43,159 nucleotides of DNA. It comes from Puniceibacterium sp. (GTDB lineage: Bacteria > Pseudomonadota > Alphaproteobacteria > Rhodobacterales > Rhodobacteraceae). Shown here in pieces: positions 36,158-43,159 of the stretch; position 1 is the first letter of the stretch, and each line of letters opens with the position of its first letter. The translations under genes and the position numbers were made by a program. The DNA is taken from positions 1 through 43,159 of the forward strand of contig JAGXGV010000024.1 in NCBI GenBank assembly GCA_024636635.1, in the 5' to 3' direction. The notes below the pieces were generated by a model. It worked only from the letters and a program-made list of their open reading frames with translations. It was not told the origin of the DNA and did no database searches.

Positions 36158-38365
36158 ATGTCCATCGTCAATCCGAACGACAGCCTGGAACGGCAGAACC
36201 AAAAGCTGATCAGGATCACCGAATCCCTGATGCGCCGGGTGGAAAACGGCACGGCACAGTCCGGTGCGGCTTATGCACAGTTCGAACGCGCCGCCCTGCT
36301 GGAAAAGCGGGTGCGCGACAGGACGCTTGAACTTGAACGCACGCTGGACCTGCTGCACGATTCCAACGCGCAGCTTGGCCGCGCGAACGAGGAGACCGAA
36401 GCGGCGCGGCGCAACCTGGCCGATGCCATCGAAACGGTGTCCGAAGGTTTTGCGCTGTTCGATCCCGACGACAACCTTGTGATGTTCAATTCGCGCTTCT
36501 GCCGGGATTTCCGCGACATGGCGCAGGCGCTGCGCCCCGGCCTGCCGTTCGAGGCGTATGTCTTTCAGATCAGCCAAAGCGCCGATCTGGTCCTGGCCGA
36601 AGGCGACGGACCGGCCGCCTGGGCCGCGAAACGCATCCGGCGCCACATCGACCGGCACGTGATGTTCAACGTCCAGTTGACGCACGACCGCTGGCTGCAG
36701 GTCAGCGAACACCGCACCGGCAACGGCGGCACCGTGGTGCTTCAGACCGATGTGACCGACATCATCCGGCTGGAACGGCAGGAACACCGGCGGCTGCGGG
36801 ACAAACAGGCGCGGATGATCCGCGCCACGCTTGACCATCTGAACCAGGGGGTGTGCATCTTTGACGAGAACGCGCAGCTTGTGGGCTGGAACCAGAAGCT
36901 TGGCGCGCTGCTGTCGCTGCCCGCGCGGCGTCTTCACATCGGCGCGTCCTTTGGCGGGCTGATGGACCAGCTTGACGATTCCATCGTCTTTACCCAGGGG
37001 ATGGACCGCGGCGAATTTCGCGATTGGGCGCAAGGCACGGCGCCGCGCCAGCCGATTTCCTTTGAGGTGCGCAGCGGTGCGGCGATGACGCTGCACATCT
37101 TCGGACGCGCCATGCCGGACCGGGGGTTCGTCATCTCCTGCACCGATGTGACAGCGGAACGCGAGGCGGCGCGCAAACTATACGAGATGAACGAGATCCT
37201 TGAGCAGCGCGTGATGGAACGCACGCTCGAGCTTGAGGATGCGCTGAGCGCGGCCGAGCGGGCCAATGCGTCAAAATCCCGCTTTGTCGCCGCCGCAAGC
37301 CACGACCTTCTGCAACCGTTGTCGGCGGCCAAGCTGTTCATTTCATCGCTCGCCGACCGTTCTGCGGACCGGCCCGCGGATGCGGCGGTGTTGACCAAGG
37401 CGGAATCGGCGCTCAACAGTGCCGAGCAGATCATCGACGCCCTGCTCAACATCTCGAAGCTGGAATCGGACGGGCTGAGTTTCGACATCCGCCCGGTGGC
37501 GCTGTCTGAAATCCTGCGTCCCCTGCGCGACGAGATGGAGATGGTCGCCGCCGCCAAGGGGCTGGACCTGCGCATCGTCGATTGCAGCCTGAGCGTGGAA
37601 ACCGATCCCGCCTATCTGCGCCGCGTGGTGCAAAACCTGCTGGCCAATGCGGTGCGCTATACCGAAACCGGCCGGGTGCTGCTGGGCGTGCGACGGCGCG
37701 GCGGCACCGCCCGGATCGAGGTCTGGGACACTGGCCCCGGCATCGCCGAAGAGGATCAGGGCACCATCTTCGAAGAATTCAAGCGGCTCGACACCAAGGC
37801 CAGCCGCAACGACGGTCTGGGGCTGGGCCTTGCCATCGTGGAACGTGCCTGTGCGCGGCTGGGCCATCCGCTGGGTCTGTGGTCCGAACCGGGCAAGGGC
37901 AGCTGTTTCATGGTGAACGTGCCGGTGGCCGGGCGGGCCGAGCCGATGTCGACCGCCCGCAACCGCCCGATGCGCCCGCACGGTTTGTCCCAGTCGGGCC
38001 TGATCATGCTGCTGGTCGAGAACGAGCCGCAGTTGCGGCGCGCCATATCGATCCTCGTGGAAAGCTGGGGGGTGAACGTGATCGAGGCCGAGGATGCCGA
38101 ATCGGCGCTGCAACTGCTGGACGATCTGGAAATCCGCCCCGACGCGCTGCTGCTGGACCAGCAGCTGGGCCAGGGCCTGTCGGGTACCGGCCTTTACGAG
38201 GTGATCCGCACACGGATGGGCGCCCTGCCCTGTTCGATCATCTCGGCGGACCGTTCGGCCACATTGCGGGACGCCTGCGATGCGCTGGGGCTTGACCTGC
38301 TGCTCAAGCCACTGGACCGCCACAGGCTAAGCCAGTTTCTGAGAGAGACGGCCGGAACACTCTGA
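36158..38365 (+). CDS. PAS-PAS hybrid histidine kinase (NahK/ErcS'-like)
   Basis: A 735-residue cytoplasmic kinase with no membrane segment. Order: coiled coil (about 40-85), PAS domain (about 88-200), second PAS domain of the PAS_7 type (about 225-345), coiled coil, HisKA with phosphorylated H382 (AASHDLLQPLSAAKLF), ATPase (N-box LLANAVRYTE, G1 DTGPGIA, G2 GLGLGLAI) and a receiver domain with D667 (ALLLDQQL) and K717. The receiver begins LLVENEP, so the usual acidic pair reads E-N-E. The build and the FIST gene next door match NahK, which responds to nitric oxide via NosP. A short run of genes and tight spacing suggest one operon. Confidence 0.93.
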   Translation: MSIVNPNDSLERQNQKLIRITESLMRRVENGTAQSGAAYAQFERAALLEKRVRDRTLELERTLDLLHDSNAQLGRANEETEAARRNLADAIETVSEGFALFDPDDNLVMFNSRFCRDFRDMAQALRPGLPFEAYVFQISQSADLVLAEGDGPAAWAAKRIRRHIDRHVMFNVQLTHDRWLQVSEHRTGNGGTVVLQTDVTDIIRLERQEHRRLRDKQARMIRATLDHLNQGVCIFDENAQLVGWNQKLGALLSLPARRLHIGASFGGLMDQLDDSIVFTQGMDRGEFRDWAQGTAPRQPISFEVRSGAAMTLHIFGRAMPDRGFVISCTDVTAEREAARKLYEMNEILEQRVMERTLELEDALSAAERANASKSRFVAAASHDLLQPLSAAKLFISSLADRSADRPADAAVLTKAESALNSAEQIIDALLNISKLESDGLSFDIRPVALSEILRPLRDEMEMVAAAKGLDLRIVDCSLSVETDPAYLRRVVQNLLANAVRYTETGRVLLGVRRRGGTARIEVWDTGPGIAEEDQGTIFEEFKRLDTKASRNDGLGLGLAIVERACARLGHPLGLWSEPGKGSCFMVNVPVAGRAEPMSTARNRPMRPHGLSQSGLIMLLVENEPQLRRAISILVESWGVNVIEAEDAESALQLLDDLEIRPDALLLDQQLGQGLSGTGLYEVIRTRMGALPCSIISADRSATLRDACDALGLDLLLKPLDRHRLSQFLRETAGTL

Positions 38366-38412
38366 ATGTCCGGCCGGGCGGCGATCCTGTCGCGGCCCGC
38401 TTCGGGGATTCA

Positions 38413-38461
38413 TGACCGCGGTCACGATTTGACCAGATGGTCAGTTTATGACCGCGGTCAT
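38413..38461. promoter_or_regulatory. Three TGACC/GGTCA palindromes, 18 bases apart
   Basis: TGACC-GC-GGTCA at 38413-38424, TGACC-AGAT-GGTCA at 38430-38443 and TGACC-GC-GGTCA at 38449-38460 (14-bp palindrome with flanks 38448-38461). The centres are exactly 18 bases apart. The pattern looks like an operator array for a TetR-like dimer. It lies 48 bases after the kinase gene and 43 bases before the end of a convergent gene, so no promoter next to it is obvious. Confidence 0.75.
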
Positions 38462-38503
38462 GGATTTTGATGCCACGCCGCACCGGAACAGAAGGTCACG
38501 GGA

Positions 38504-38791
38504 TCAGAGCATGCCACGGCAACCGCGATGTGCCGGTGCCCGGCCCACGTGATAGGGATTGAGCACGAGTATCCAGGAGGCAGGATAACCCGGCGCCTGC
38601 GTGCGGCGATAGGTGCAGTTCTGGGGCGTGGTGTAATAGTCGCCCTGAAAACCGGCGCCCGGCCCGCCTGCGACGGCCCAGACCCGGGCATCGGAACTGC
38701 CATCGGACAGGCCGGTGGCAAAGCCCTGCATGTCGGCGGCGGCGGCTGTGGCTGCCAGACCCAGTGCGAGCGAAAGAAGGATGTATTTCAT
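38504..38791 (-). CDS. Small exported hypothetical protein
   Basis: A 95-residue protein with a signal peptide (MKYILLSLALGLAATAAAA, then DMQGFATG). The mature part is short, aromatic and Gly-rich, with Cys residues in TPQNCTYRRT and HRGCRGML. I recognise no family. ATG 38791 is well supported by AAAGGAG six bases upstream; the frame continues to 38947 without similarity. It converges on the hybrid kinase gene. Confidence 0.75.
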   Translation of the reverse strand: MKYILLSLALGLAATAAAADMQGFATGLSDGSSDARVWAVAGGPGAGFQGDYYTTPQNCTYRRTQAPGYPASWILVLNPYHVGRAPAHRGCRGML

Positions 38792-39206
38792 GGTAGTCTC
38801 CTTTGGGCGGGTTGCAGGTGATCCGGGGATCATGACGGTGCGCCGGGAGTGTCCCGGCGTTCTACACCCCTGTTGTGCCGCAGGGCCGGGACCAAACCGC
38901 GATAGGATTATGGCGAATCTGTGGGGTTTCCAGACAGTTTTAGCCAAGACCCTGCCTATTGCGTTCCGCCTTTAAACTGAAACACGGATATCGCTTTTTG
39001 CGTTGGAGACGCAGCCGACAGGCAGCGAACAAGCGATTCAAGTTTTAGGCGGGGCGCTTTAAGCTGGTGGCGGTCTGCCCGGAGCCCGAGGGCGATCCGC
39101 AGCGCGGCCGGAGTTCCGTCGGCGGCTCAAACCCCGGATCATCGCGCAGCCTCTTGATGCAGTCGTTCCGACCATGCGGCAAGGTAGGGATGACCCCTGC
39201 CCCGCC
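38792..39206. other. 415-base gap, with possible structured RNA at 38966-39052
   Basis: No convincing protein gene. In the middle, CCGCCT...AAACT (38966-38978) can pair with AGTTT...AGGCGG (39041-39052). Inside this, TCGCTT (38991-38996) pairs with AAGCGA (39031-39036) and TGCGT with ACGCA around a five-base loop (38999-39013). Nested helices of this kind suggest a folded RNA of about 87 bases on either strand, but it may equally be a chance fold. The minus strand would place it in the leader of the small exported protein gene. Confidence 0.35.
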
Positions 39207-40511
39207 TTACCGTGCGATGACGATATCCGCGCAGAGACCGCCCAGACGGTCGCTGTGTCCCAGCCGCAGGACCCCGCCATGCGCCCGGGCGACATCCGCC
39301 GCGATGGCCAGACCCAGACCCACACCGGACCCGGCATTCTGATTGCGCGCAGCATCGAGCCGCACGAATGGGCGAAGCGCCTCTTCGCGCCTCTCGGGCG
39401 GGATGCCGGGGCCGTCGTCCTCGACCCGGATGCGCAGCGACGCCGCGGTCAGGCGCAGGCTTACCTCGCAGTGCGTGCCATACCGCACCGCATTGCCGAT
39501 CAGGTTCTCGACCGCGCGCCGGATCGCGCCGGGGCGCAGGGTCACGTCGCCCTCGCCCTCGCCCTGCACCTCCTGCAAGATCACCGAGGTGCCGCCCCGC
39601 CGGGCATCCTCCACGATCTGCCGGAGCAATGCGTTCACATCGGTCGGTTCGGCGGCCCCGGCCTCGGCATTGCCACGGGCAAAGTCGAGGAAGGCGTCAA
39701 GCAGACGCTGCATGTCCTCCACATCCCGCTCCATCGGTTCGCGCTCTTCATCATCCAGCATCGCAAGGCTCAGCTTCATCCGGGTGAGCGGCGTACGCAG
39801 GTCGTGGCTGACCCCTGACAGCATCATGGTGCGCTGCTCGATCTGCCGTTCGATCCGGGCCCGCATGTCCAGAAAGGCCCATCCGGCGGCCCGCACCTCG
39901 TCTGCGCCAGCGGGACGATAGGGTTCGCTTCGGCCCTTGCCAAACGCCTCGGCCACTTCGGAAAGCCGGGTGATCGGACGCAGCTGGTTACGCAGGTAGA
40001 CGTAAGAGATAAAGGTCATGAGCCCGCCGAAAAAGGCCATGTTCACCAAAAGCTGGTGCGGGTTGGACGGAGACGCCCGGCGCCTGTCGAATTCCACCAC
40101 AAAAATCCGGTTGTCCCGTTCGACGTAAAGCAGCACGTCGTCATCGTTGGGCAGTGCGACCCGCAGCAGCCCCGGAACAAAGTTGTAGAGCGTGCGCGTG
40201 ACGACAATGCCGGAAAAATCGTAAAACCGCCGCAGGTCCGTTTCCGGTACCGCCGGACGCGCAACCGGGGTGACGCCCAGCGACAGCCCGTCCTGCACAA
40301 CCGCAGCTTCGGGATGATCCTGCATCGTCAGCGCGAGGTTGACAGCCCGCGCCATGTCGCGGCTCATCTGGGCGCTCACATCCTCGAAATGGCGCTGGAT
40401 GAACACGACCGACACCACAAGCAGCAGCGTGACCACCGGCAGCGCCAGGATCAGCAGGCCACGGGCATAGATACCGCCCGGCATATAGCGTTTGAGCCAT
40501 TGGAACATCAT
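39207..40511 (-). CDS. EnvZ-like sensor histidine kinase
   Basis: A 434-residue inner-membrane kinase. Two membrane segments (about 18-38 and 155-173) bracket a periplasmic domain of about 115 residues. A HAMP segment (NQLRPITRLSEVAEAFGKG) follows, then HisKA with H236 (SGVSHDLRTPLTRMKL) and the ATPase domain (N-box ENLIGNAVRYG, G1 EDDGPGIP, G2 GVGLGLAIAADVARAHGG). These match EnvZ-type kinases. Its cognate OmpR-type regulator is not in the window: both neighbours are unrelated genes. It diverges from the metallo-beta-lactamase-fold gene; the frame starts ATG-ATG at 40511 and 40508. Confidence 0.92.
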   Translation of the reverse strand: MMFQWLKRYMPGGIYARGLLILALPVVTLLLVVSVVFIQRHFEDVSAQMSRDMARAVNLALTMQDHPEAAVVQDGLSLGVTPVARPAVPETDLRRFYDFSGIVVTRTLYNFVPGLLRVALPNDDDVLLYVERDNRIFVVEFDRRRASPSNPHQLLVNMAFFGGLMTFISYVYLRNQLRPITRLSEVAEAFGKGRSEPYRPAGADEVRAAGWAFLDMRARIERQIEQRTMMLSGVSHDLRTPLTRMKLSLAMLDDEEREPMERDVEDMQRLLDAFLDFARGNAEAGAAEPTDVNALLRQIVEDARRGGTSVILQEVQGEGEGDVTLRPGAIRRAVENLIGNAVRYGTHCEVSLRLTAASLRIRVEDDGPGIPPERREEALRPFVRLDAARNQNAGSGVGLGLAIAADVARAHGGVLRLGHSDRLGGLCADIVIAR

Positions 40512-40613
40512 GGCTAAAGCTATCCAAAGCCCGGGCGGCGCACCACCGGATATTCCGGCGTCCGGTCACGCGCGAGCAAGCGCACCCGCCGTCATGACCG
40601 CAAAGGCCATCCG

Positions 40614-41558
40614 ATGACCGACCCAGATTCCGACTTTGCCCCCACACCCGGCGTTCCCGACGAGATCGGCCGGGAGCTGCGGCGCCTGCTGGCCCCCAAC
40701 CCGTCGCCGATGACATTCCGTGGCACCAACACCTTTCTGCTCGGGCATCGCGGGATCGCGGTCATCGACCCCGGCCCCGATGACACGCGCCACCTTGAGG
40801 CCATCCTCGCCGCGCTGCGCCCCGGCCAGCAGATCACCCATATCGTCGTGACCCATGCACATCTGGACCACGCGCCACTGTCGCGCCGCCTTTCGCGGAT
40901 CACCGGCGCCCCGGTGCTGGCCTTCGGCGATGCGCTGGCGGGGCGCAGCGCGGTGATGAAGGACCTAGCGGCAACCGGTCTGGTGGCGGGGGGCGAAGGT
41001 GTGGACCGTGATTTTGCCCCGGACATCGAAACCCCGGACGGCGCGGTGATCGAAGGCGACGGCTGGCGGCTTGACGTGATCCATACGCCCGGCCATTTCG
41101 GCAATCACATCGCGCTCGGCCGCGAAGCAGAGCTGTTCTGCGGCGATCTGGTCATGGGCTGGGCGACATCGCTTGTGTCCCCCCCGGACGGCGACCTGGG
41201 CGACTACATGGCCTCGTGCCACCGCCTGCGCGCCGGGGCCTGGACGCGGTTTCACCCGGGCCATGGCGCGCCCATCGACGCCCCGCAAGAGCGTCTGTCC
41301 TGGCTGATCCGCCACCGCCAGGCGCGCGAAGCGGCGATCCTGTCCGCACTGGACACAGGCCCGGCGAATGCCCGGACCCTTGCACGGCAGATCTACACCA
41401 CGACCCCCGCCGCCCTGATCCCGGCGGCGACCCGGAACGTTCTTGCGCATCTTATTGACTTAACGTGCAAATCTCTGGTGACACCGGTGGGCTCCTTAGC
41501 GGCGGACGCTGTATTCACGCGCATGGGAAAAAGCTTTCGGGAAAACCGACTTTTGTGA
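40614..41558 (+). CDS. Metallo-beta-lactamase-fold hydrolase (LACTB2-like)
   Basis: A 314-residue protein with the metal motif THAHLDH (H81, H83, D85, H86), a further His in HTPGHFGNH, the Asp in LFCGDLVMGW and the late His in FHPGHGAPI, followed by a C-terminal winged helix region (about 235-310). The LACTB2-type build suggests a hydrolase of thioesters, lactones or RNA; the real substrate is unknown. ATG 40614 overlaps the stop of an upstream 7-codon ATG frame (40594-40617), which may be a small leader. It is the last gene before the tRNA. Confidence 0.9.
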   Translation: MTDPDSDFAPTPGVPDEIGRELRRLLAPNPSPMTFRGTNTFLLGHRGIAVIDPGPDDTRHLEAILAALRPGQQITHIVVTHAHLDHAPLSRRLSRITGAPVLAFGDALAGRSAVMKDLAATGLVAGGEGVDRDFAPDIETPDGAVIEGDGWRLDVIHTPGHFGNHIALGREAELFCGDLVMGWATSLVSPPDGDLGDYMASCHRLRAGAWTRFHPGHGAPIDAPQERLSWLIRHRQAREAAILSALDTGPANARTLARQIYTTTPAALIPAATRNVLAHLIDLTCKSLVTPVGSLAADAVFTRMGKSFRENRLL

Positions 41559-41567
41559 GAAAAGGCT

Positions 41568-41596
41568 CTGGACGGCGCAAAACCTGATTGCTATAC
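41568..41596 (+). promoter_or_regulatory. Possible tRNA-Asn promoter
   Basis: CTGGAC (41568-41573), 17 bases, CTATAC (41591-41596) is a fair promoter match, placed about 12 bases before the mature tRNA start. It lies just after the metallo-hydrolase stop codon. Confidence 0.4.
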
Positions 41597-41608
41597 GCCC
41601 CAAAGTGT

Positions 41609-41683
41609 TCCGGCGTAGCTCAGCGGTAGAGCAGTTGACTGTTAATCAATTGGTCGTAGGTTCGATCCCTACCGCCGGAGCCA
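41609..41683 (+). tRNA. tRNA-Asn (GTT)
   Basis: A complete 75-base tRNA including an encoded CCA (41681-41683). The acceptor stem TCCGGCG pairs with CGCCGGA. The anticodon loop reads CTGTTAA with anticodon GTT, decoding asparagine. The T-loop is GGTTCGATCC. It is followed by a terminator and then by island-type genes, and tRNA 3' ends are typical integration sites. Confidence 0.97.
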
Positions 41684-41714
41684 AAAATCCTTGAATATAC
41701 AGTGATCTAAGAGC

Positions 41715-41738
41715 AAACCCCCGCAAGGGGGCTTTTCT
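41715..41738 (+). terminator. Terminator after tRNA-Asn
   Basis: CCCCC (41718-41722), loop GCAA, GGGGG (41727-41731), then CTTTTCTCT. A short GC-rich stem with a tight loop and a T run, 32 bases past the tRNA. Confidence 0.8.
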
Positions 41739-42019
41739 CTGGCTTAATCTGGGGAACACTGGGGGAACAGGTAGGGTAGGCAAATCTGTCGGTGCAGCCC
41801 GAGTCCGCGCGCGTGAGGGAAATATGATTCAACCTAATATGGTAAAGCGCCGGGAAACGGGCGTTAAGTAAAGTCACCCGCGCGCGGCGCCGGTTCTGTT
41901 TGGGTTGAGGCGTTGCTGCCGTTAGGATGTTTGGAGAAGCGCCGCTCGCTGATGGAAGCCTGGGCCGGATTCCAGTCCGGGAAACGCGAATCTGACATCG
42001 TCAAAAATGAGGAAAACAT
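41739..42019. other. Junction region after the tRNA, no clear gene
   Basis: The stretch includes repeated words GGGGAACACTGGGGGAAC near 41751-41769, as often seen next to integrase-type insertion sites, and a small 15-codon frame (ATG 41824 to TAA 41871) with GAGGGA before it. No full att duplication can be tested because the other end of any island lies outside the window. Confidence 0.4.
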
Positions 42020-42688
42020 ATGAACTCCTGGGGATTACCAGACTGGCAAAACGAATCTTCCTACGGCGACACATCCAATTGGGGTCCGCTCGAGTGGAGG
42101 TGGGAATTCCATCGACGTCGGCAGGATCTTCGAAAGTACTTCGATGAGCGCGCAGAGCGCAGCTACCAGACAGCACGGGAGGTAAGCCTTGCAGTCAATG
42201 ATACCGATCGCGATCTTGCGCCGAGTGAGCCGGGATTTTTGGTCCCCGCGGACGATACTTTGTTCGGCTATTCGGGAATTCCAAACCCGCGCATCTCGGA
42301 ACATCCGCGGTCTCTACTCCTCATGATCTCGATGACCGCAAGTTACGTCGGCTTCTATGACGGCGAGCATTACTCGGAAACTGGCATTGCCTTGGAAGGC
42401 GACAATCAGGCCGCAGTTGTTTTCGACCTCGATCGACCCTTGGGTCCACAGATTGTGCATGCAAAACAGAAACTTAAGAGTTATCAGGTGGGTCGGCATG
42501 GCAAGACGATGAGACCCAAACTGCACAGGAGCAAATGGCTCACCTACCTGCGCGTGCTTGACGCGCAAGAGTGCGGCGCCTCCTGGAGCGAAATTTCATC
42601 GATCCTGCCCCATACGGCACAGACGCCTCAGACAGCCAGAGACGTCCGGAAACAGGCAAGAGCCTTGTGTTTTAAGTTTCCATTTTAG
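42020..42688 (+). CDS. DUF6499/DUF2285-like island protein
   Basis: A 222-residue protein of lower GC and different codon use from the rest of the window. The start (MNSWGLPDWQNESSYGDTSN, then EWRWEFHRRRQDLRKYF) resembles the 'transcriptional regulator-like' DUF6499 domain, which begins with a W-x-x-P-D-W and W-E-F-x-R-R pattern. The end (WLTYLRVLDAQECGASWSEISSIL and RDVRKQARAL) resembles DUF2285. Both recur in integrative elements of alphaproteobacteria. The role is probably DNA-linked regulation within the element, inferred. ATG 42020 has GAGG upstream. Confidence 0.7.
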   Translation: MNSWGLPDWQNESSYGDTSNWGPLEWRWEFHRRRQDLRKYFDERAERSYQTAREVSLAVNDTDRDLAPSEPGFLVPADDTLFGYSGIPNPRISEHPRSLLLMISMTASYVGFYDGEHYSETGIALEGDNQAAVVFDLDRPLGPQIVHAKQKLKSYQVGRHGKTMRPKLHRSKWLTYLRVLDAQECGASWSEISSILPHTAQTPQTARDVRKQARALCFKFPF

Positions 42689-42756
42689 TCCGCAATTCCG
42701 CCCGGAAGCTCTTCGCGGCATGGTGCATGCAGTCGCAATCAATTGGAGTGCATCAC

Positions 42757-42942
42757 ATGCCCGAAACTTACCTCTCTGACCTACAACTTGCTGTCCGCTA
42801 CAGCGTGCACCGCACCACTACCTGGCGGTGGGCCAAGTCTGATCCGGCCTTTCCGAAACCGATCGCTCTGTCGCCCGGCTGCACCCGCTGGAAACTGTCC
42901 GAAATCGAGGCTTGGGAAGTTCGGAAAGCGGAGGTTCAGTAG
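42757..42942 (+). CDS. AlpA-like phage/island transcriptional regulator
   Basis: A 61-residue MerR-type helix-turn-helix protein: YLSDLQLAVRYSVHRTTTWR forms the DNA-reading part, FPKPIALSPGCTRWKLSEIEAW the typical AlpA ending. AlpA-type proteins control excision genes of prophages and islands. ATG 42757 has GGAG eight bases upstream. It is followed two bases after its stop by the truncated gene, suggesting an operon. Confidence 0.88.
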   Translation: MPETYLSDLQLAVRYSVHRTTTWRWAKSDPAFPKPIALSPGCTRWKLSEIEAWEVRKAEVQ

Positions 42943-42944
42943 CT

Positions 42945-43159
42945 ATGGGCCGTGACAGAAAGAATGAGACCCGCCGAGAGCACTTTACAATCATGGTGCG
43001 CCCGATGATGGAAACGGCGGCTTGGAGCGCCTTGTCGATCACCGCCCAAGCTTTGTATCCATGGCTGCGGCTGGAATGGCATGGCGCCAAAAACAACAAC
43101 AACGGACGCATCCGCTTGAGCGTTCGGCAGGCCGCTGAACGATTGGGCTGCAACATCAA
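42945..43159 (+). CDS. Island protein, cut off by the window end
   Basis: The first 71 codons of a gene with start MGRDRKNETRREHFTIMVR, then METAAWSALSITAQALYPWL and GRIRLSVRQAAERLGC. The last phrase looks like the start of a winged helix-turn-helix. I recall similar proteins in alphaproteobacterial integrated elements, next to AlpA-like genes, where they may act in replication or regulation. The end lies outside the window. Confidence 0.75.
   Translation, partial: MGRDRKNETRREHFTIMVRPMMETAAWSALSITAQALYPWLRLEWHGAKNNNNGRIRLSVRQAAERLGCNI

Noticed and set aside
35096-37096. Open frame of 666 codons on the minus strand opposite FIST and kinase genes
   Set aside because: Shadow of two well-supported genes; no recognisable motif and typical antisense composition.

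Overview
The window looks like the chromosome of a marine alphaproteobacterium of the Rhodobacterales (Roseobacter group). The evidence is high GC, a nuo operon of the Rhodobacter type interleaved with small accessory genes, a long NuoE with a C-terminal extension, roseobacter-type intergenic elements, and marine-style osmolyte and solute-uptake genes. All assignments come from reading the sequence and from remembered family features; no database search was run.

Region 1 (1-11642, minus strand) is a respiratory complex I operon: nuoA-B-C-D, two small exported proteins, nuoE, a membrane protein sharing a helix-hairpin-helix domain with the NuoE tail, a DUF5337-like protein, nuoF, a lipoprotein, a DUF5333-like protein, nuoG, another lipoprotein, nuoH and the first codons of nuoI. 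Region 2 (11857-20866) holds housekeeping and catabolic genes: a glutathione transferase and two small proteins behind an isovaleryl-CoA dehydrogenase, a PNPOx-fold stress protein, a CreA-like protein, a DegT/DnrJ aminotransferase divergent from an arginase, a gamma-carbonic anhydrase-gmk-yicC operon and a PAS protein.

Region 3 (20939-27215) contains galU, divergent from a three-gene operon gpsA - HAD phosphatase - ggpS. I read this as a self-contained pathway for the compatible solute glucosylglycerol: GpsA makes glycerol-3-phosphate, GgpS glucosylates it and the phosphatase releases glucosylglycerol. A bidirectional terminator separates it from a class II DAHP synthase. Region 4 (27473-33946) is a GlxA/AraC-type regulator followed by a complete branched-chain/amide-type ABC importer (J-G-F-small ORF-H-M). 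Region 5 (34160-38365) is a LuxR-type response regulator, a FIST sensor protein and a PAS-PAS hybrid histidine kinase, the arrangement known from NosP/NahK nitric-oxide signalling.

Region 6 (38366-41683) has an orphan array of three TGACC/GGTCA palindromes, a small exported protein, a structured intergenic stretch, an EnvZ-like kinase without a regulator, a metallo-beta-lactamase-fold hydrolase and tRNA-Asn. Beyond the tRNA (41684-43159) gene content changes to a genomic-island type: a DUF6499/DUF2285-like protein, an AlpA-like regulator and a truncated phage/plasmid-type gene.

The most interesting items are the glucosylglycerol cassette, the NosP/NahK-like cluster, the regularly spaced orphan palindromes, an interspersed motif-plus-hairpin element present three times, and the accessory genes within the nuo operon.
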